Shown here in pieces: positions 21,033 to 21,174 of a stretch of 21,174 nucleotides of DNA. Both the position numbers and the translations under genes were made by a program. The notes beneath the pieces are model-generated. The model did not search any database, was not told the origin of the DNA, and saw nothing but the letters and a program-made list of their open reading frames with translations. Numbering within the stretch: the first letter of the stretch is position 1; each line of letters starts with the position of its first letter. This DNA comes from JBBDIO01 sp040880365 (GTDB lineage: Bacteria > Chloroflexota > Anaerolineae > Caldilineales > Caldilineaceae), in contig JBBDIO010000181.1 of NCBI GenBank assembly GCA_040880365.1, positions 1-21,174 on the forward strand, read 5' to 3'.

Positions 21033-21174
21033 ATGCGGAAAAATGACTCCCAGGCCCAAACCTGGACTACAGCCGACATGATGCCCGATGCTATGCCCGA
21101 CACAGCGTCCGATACGACGCGGGCGCGTGAACAACTGATGCGCGAAATGCGCGATGCTCAGACCGATGTGGTGC
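21033..21174 (+). CDS. Unidentified protein, N-terminal fragment cut by window end
   Basis: 47 codons are open from ATG 21033 to the end of the window. The sequence is polar and rich in Asp, Met, Thr and Arg (for example MMPDAMPDT, then REQLMREMRD), as in a disordered lead before a folded domain. No family can be named. The start is supported by the promoter whose predicted start site coincides with the ATG. Later ATGs in frame exist, so the true start is not certain. Confidence 0.5.
   Translation, partial: MRKNDSQAQTWTTADMMPDAMPDTASDTTRAREQLMREMRDAQTDVV

Overview
The window looks like chromosomal DNA of a GC-rich free-living bacterium, most likely a member of the Chloroflexota. That placement is an inference from gene content and style: a NuoC-NuoD fusion in a short nuoB-nuoCD-nuoI cluster, an actinobacterial-type CysO/CysM cysteine route with a rhodanese-E1 fusion, a DUF4395 plus membrane thioredoxin pair, and an Mrp ATPase without the usual C-terminal CxxC. 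No rRNA, tRNA, CRISPR array or transposase gene was seen. A run of 10 Ns (384-393) marks an assembly join.

Layout. 1-940: a trmB-type tRNA methyltransferase broken by the N-run. 949-2601: orphan beta-class DNA methyltransferase. 2663-4821: a tight plus-strand set of a SAM methyltransferase, an extended-SDR epimerase/dehydratase and a YkgJ-type cysteine-cluster protein (gaps of 3 nt and an ATGA overlap). 4916-7002: a minus-strand set of a B12-binding radical SAM protein and two small unknown proteins. 7003-7716: divergent control region with one minus-strand and two plus-strand sigma70-like promoters and a roughly 400-nt structured leader. 7717-11530: nuoB, fused nuoCD and nuoI, the Q-module of complex I with no membrane subunits beside it. 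11927-16588: UPF0173 metallo-hydrolase, membrane-anchored DUF1858 protein, small CxxC protein, FAD amine-oxidase-like protein and Mrp/NBP35 ATPase. 16629-17071: near-perfect promoter, a structured RNA and a perfect intrinsic terminator. 17170-20938: CysO-like sulfur carrier, rhodanese-E1 activating enzyme, cysteine synthase, DUF4395 membrane protein and anchored thioredoxin. 21033-end: start of an unidentified gene with a promoter that predicts a leaderless mRNA.

How the parts fit. The right-hand third is a sulfur and redox neighbourhood. The E1 enzyme would adenylate the C-terminus of the carrier protein, its own rhodanese domain could supply sulfur, and the cysteine synthase would take sulfur from the thiocarboxylate, as in the mycobacterial CysO-CysM route. 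The DUF1858, CxxC, DUF4395 and thioredoxin proteins are all cysteine-pair proteins, and Mrp and the Nuo subunits handle Fe-S clusters.

The most interesting signals are: (1) the RNA of about 400 nt ahead of the cysO-like gene, with a long rod, a three-way junction and a terminator; (2) a family of 64-98 bp interspersed elements (three copies) made of two inverted hairpins with GTAGGTCA ends, one of which supplies the last codons and stop of a gene; (3) a 94-bp MITE-like element with perfect 15-bp terminal inverted repeats; (4) a CysO-like carrier that has extra residues after its diglycine; (5) an Mrp protein lacking the CxxC.
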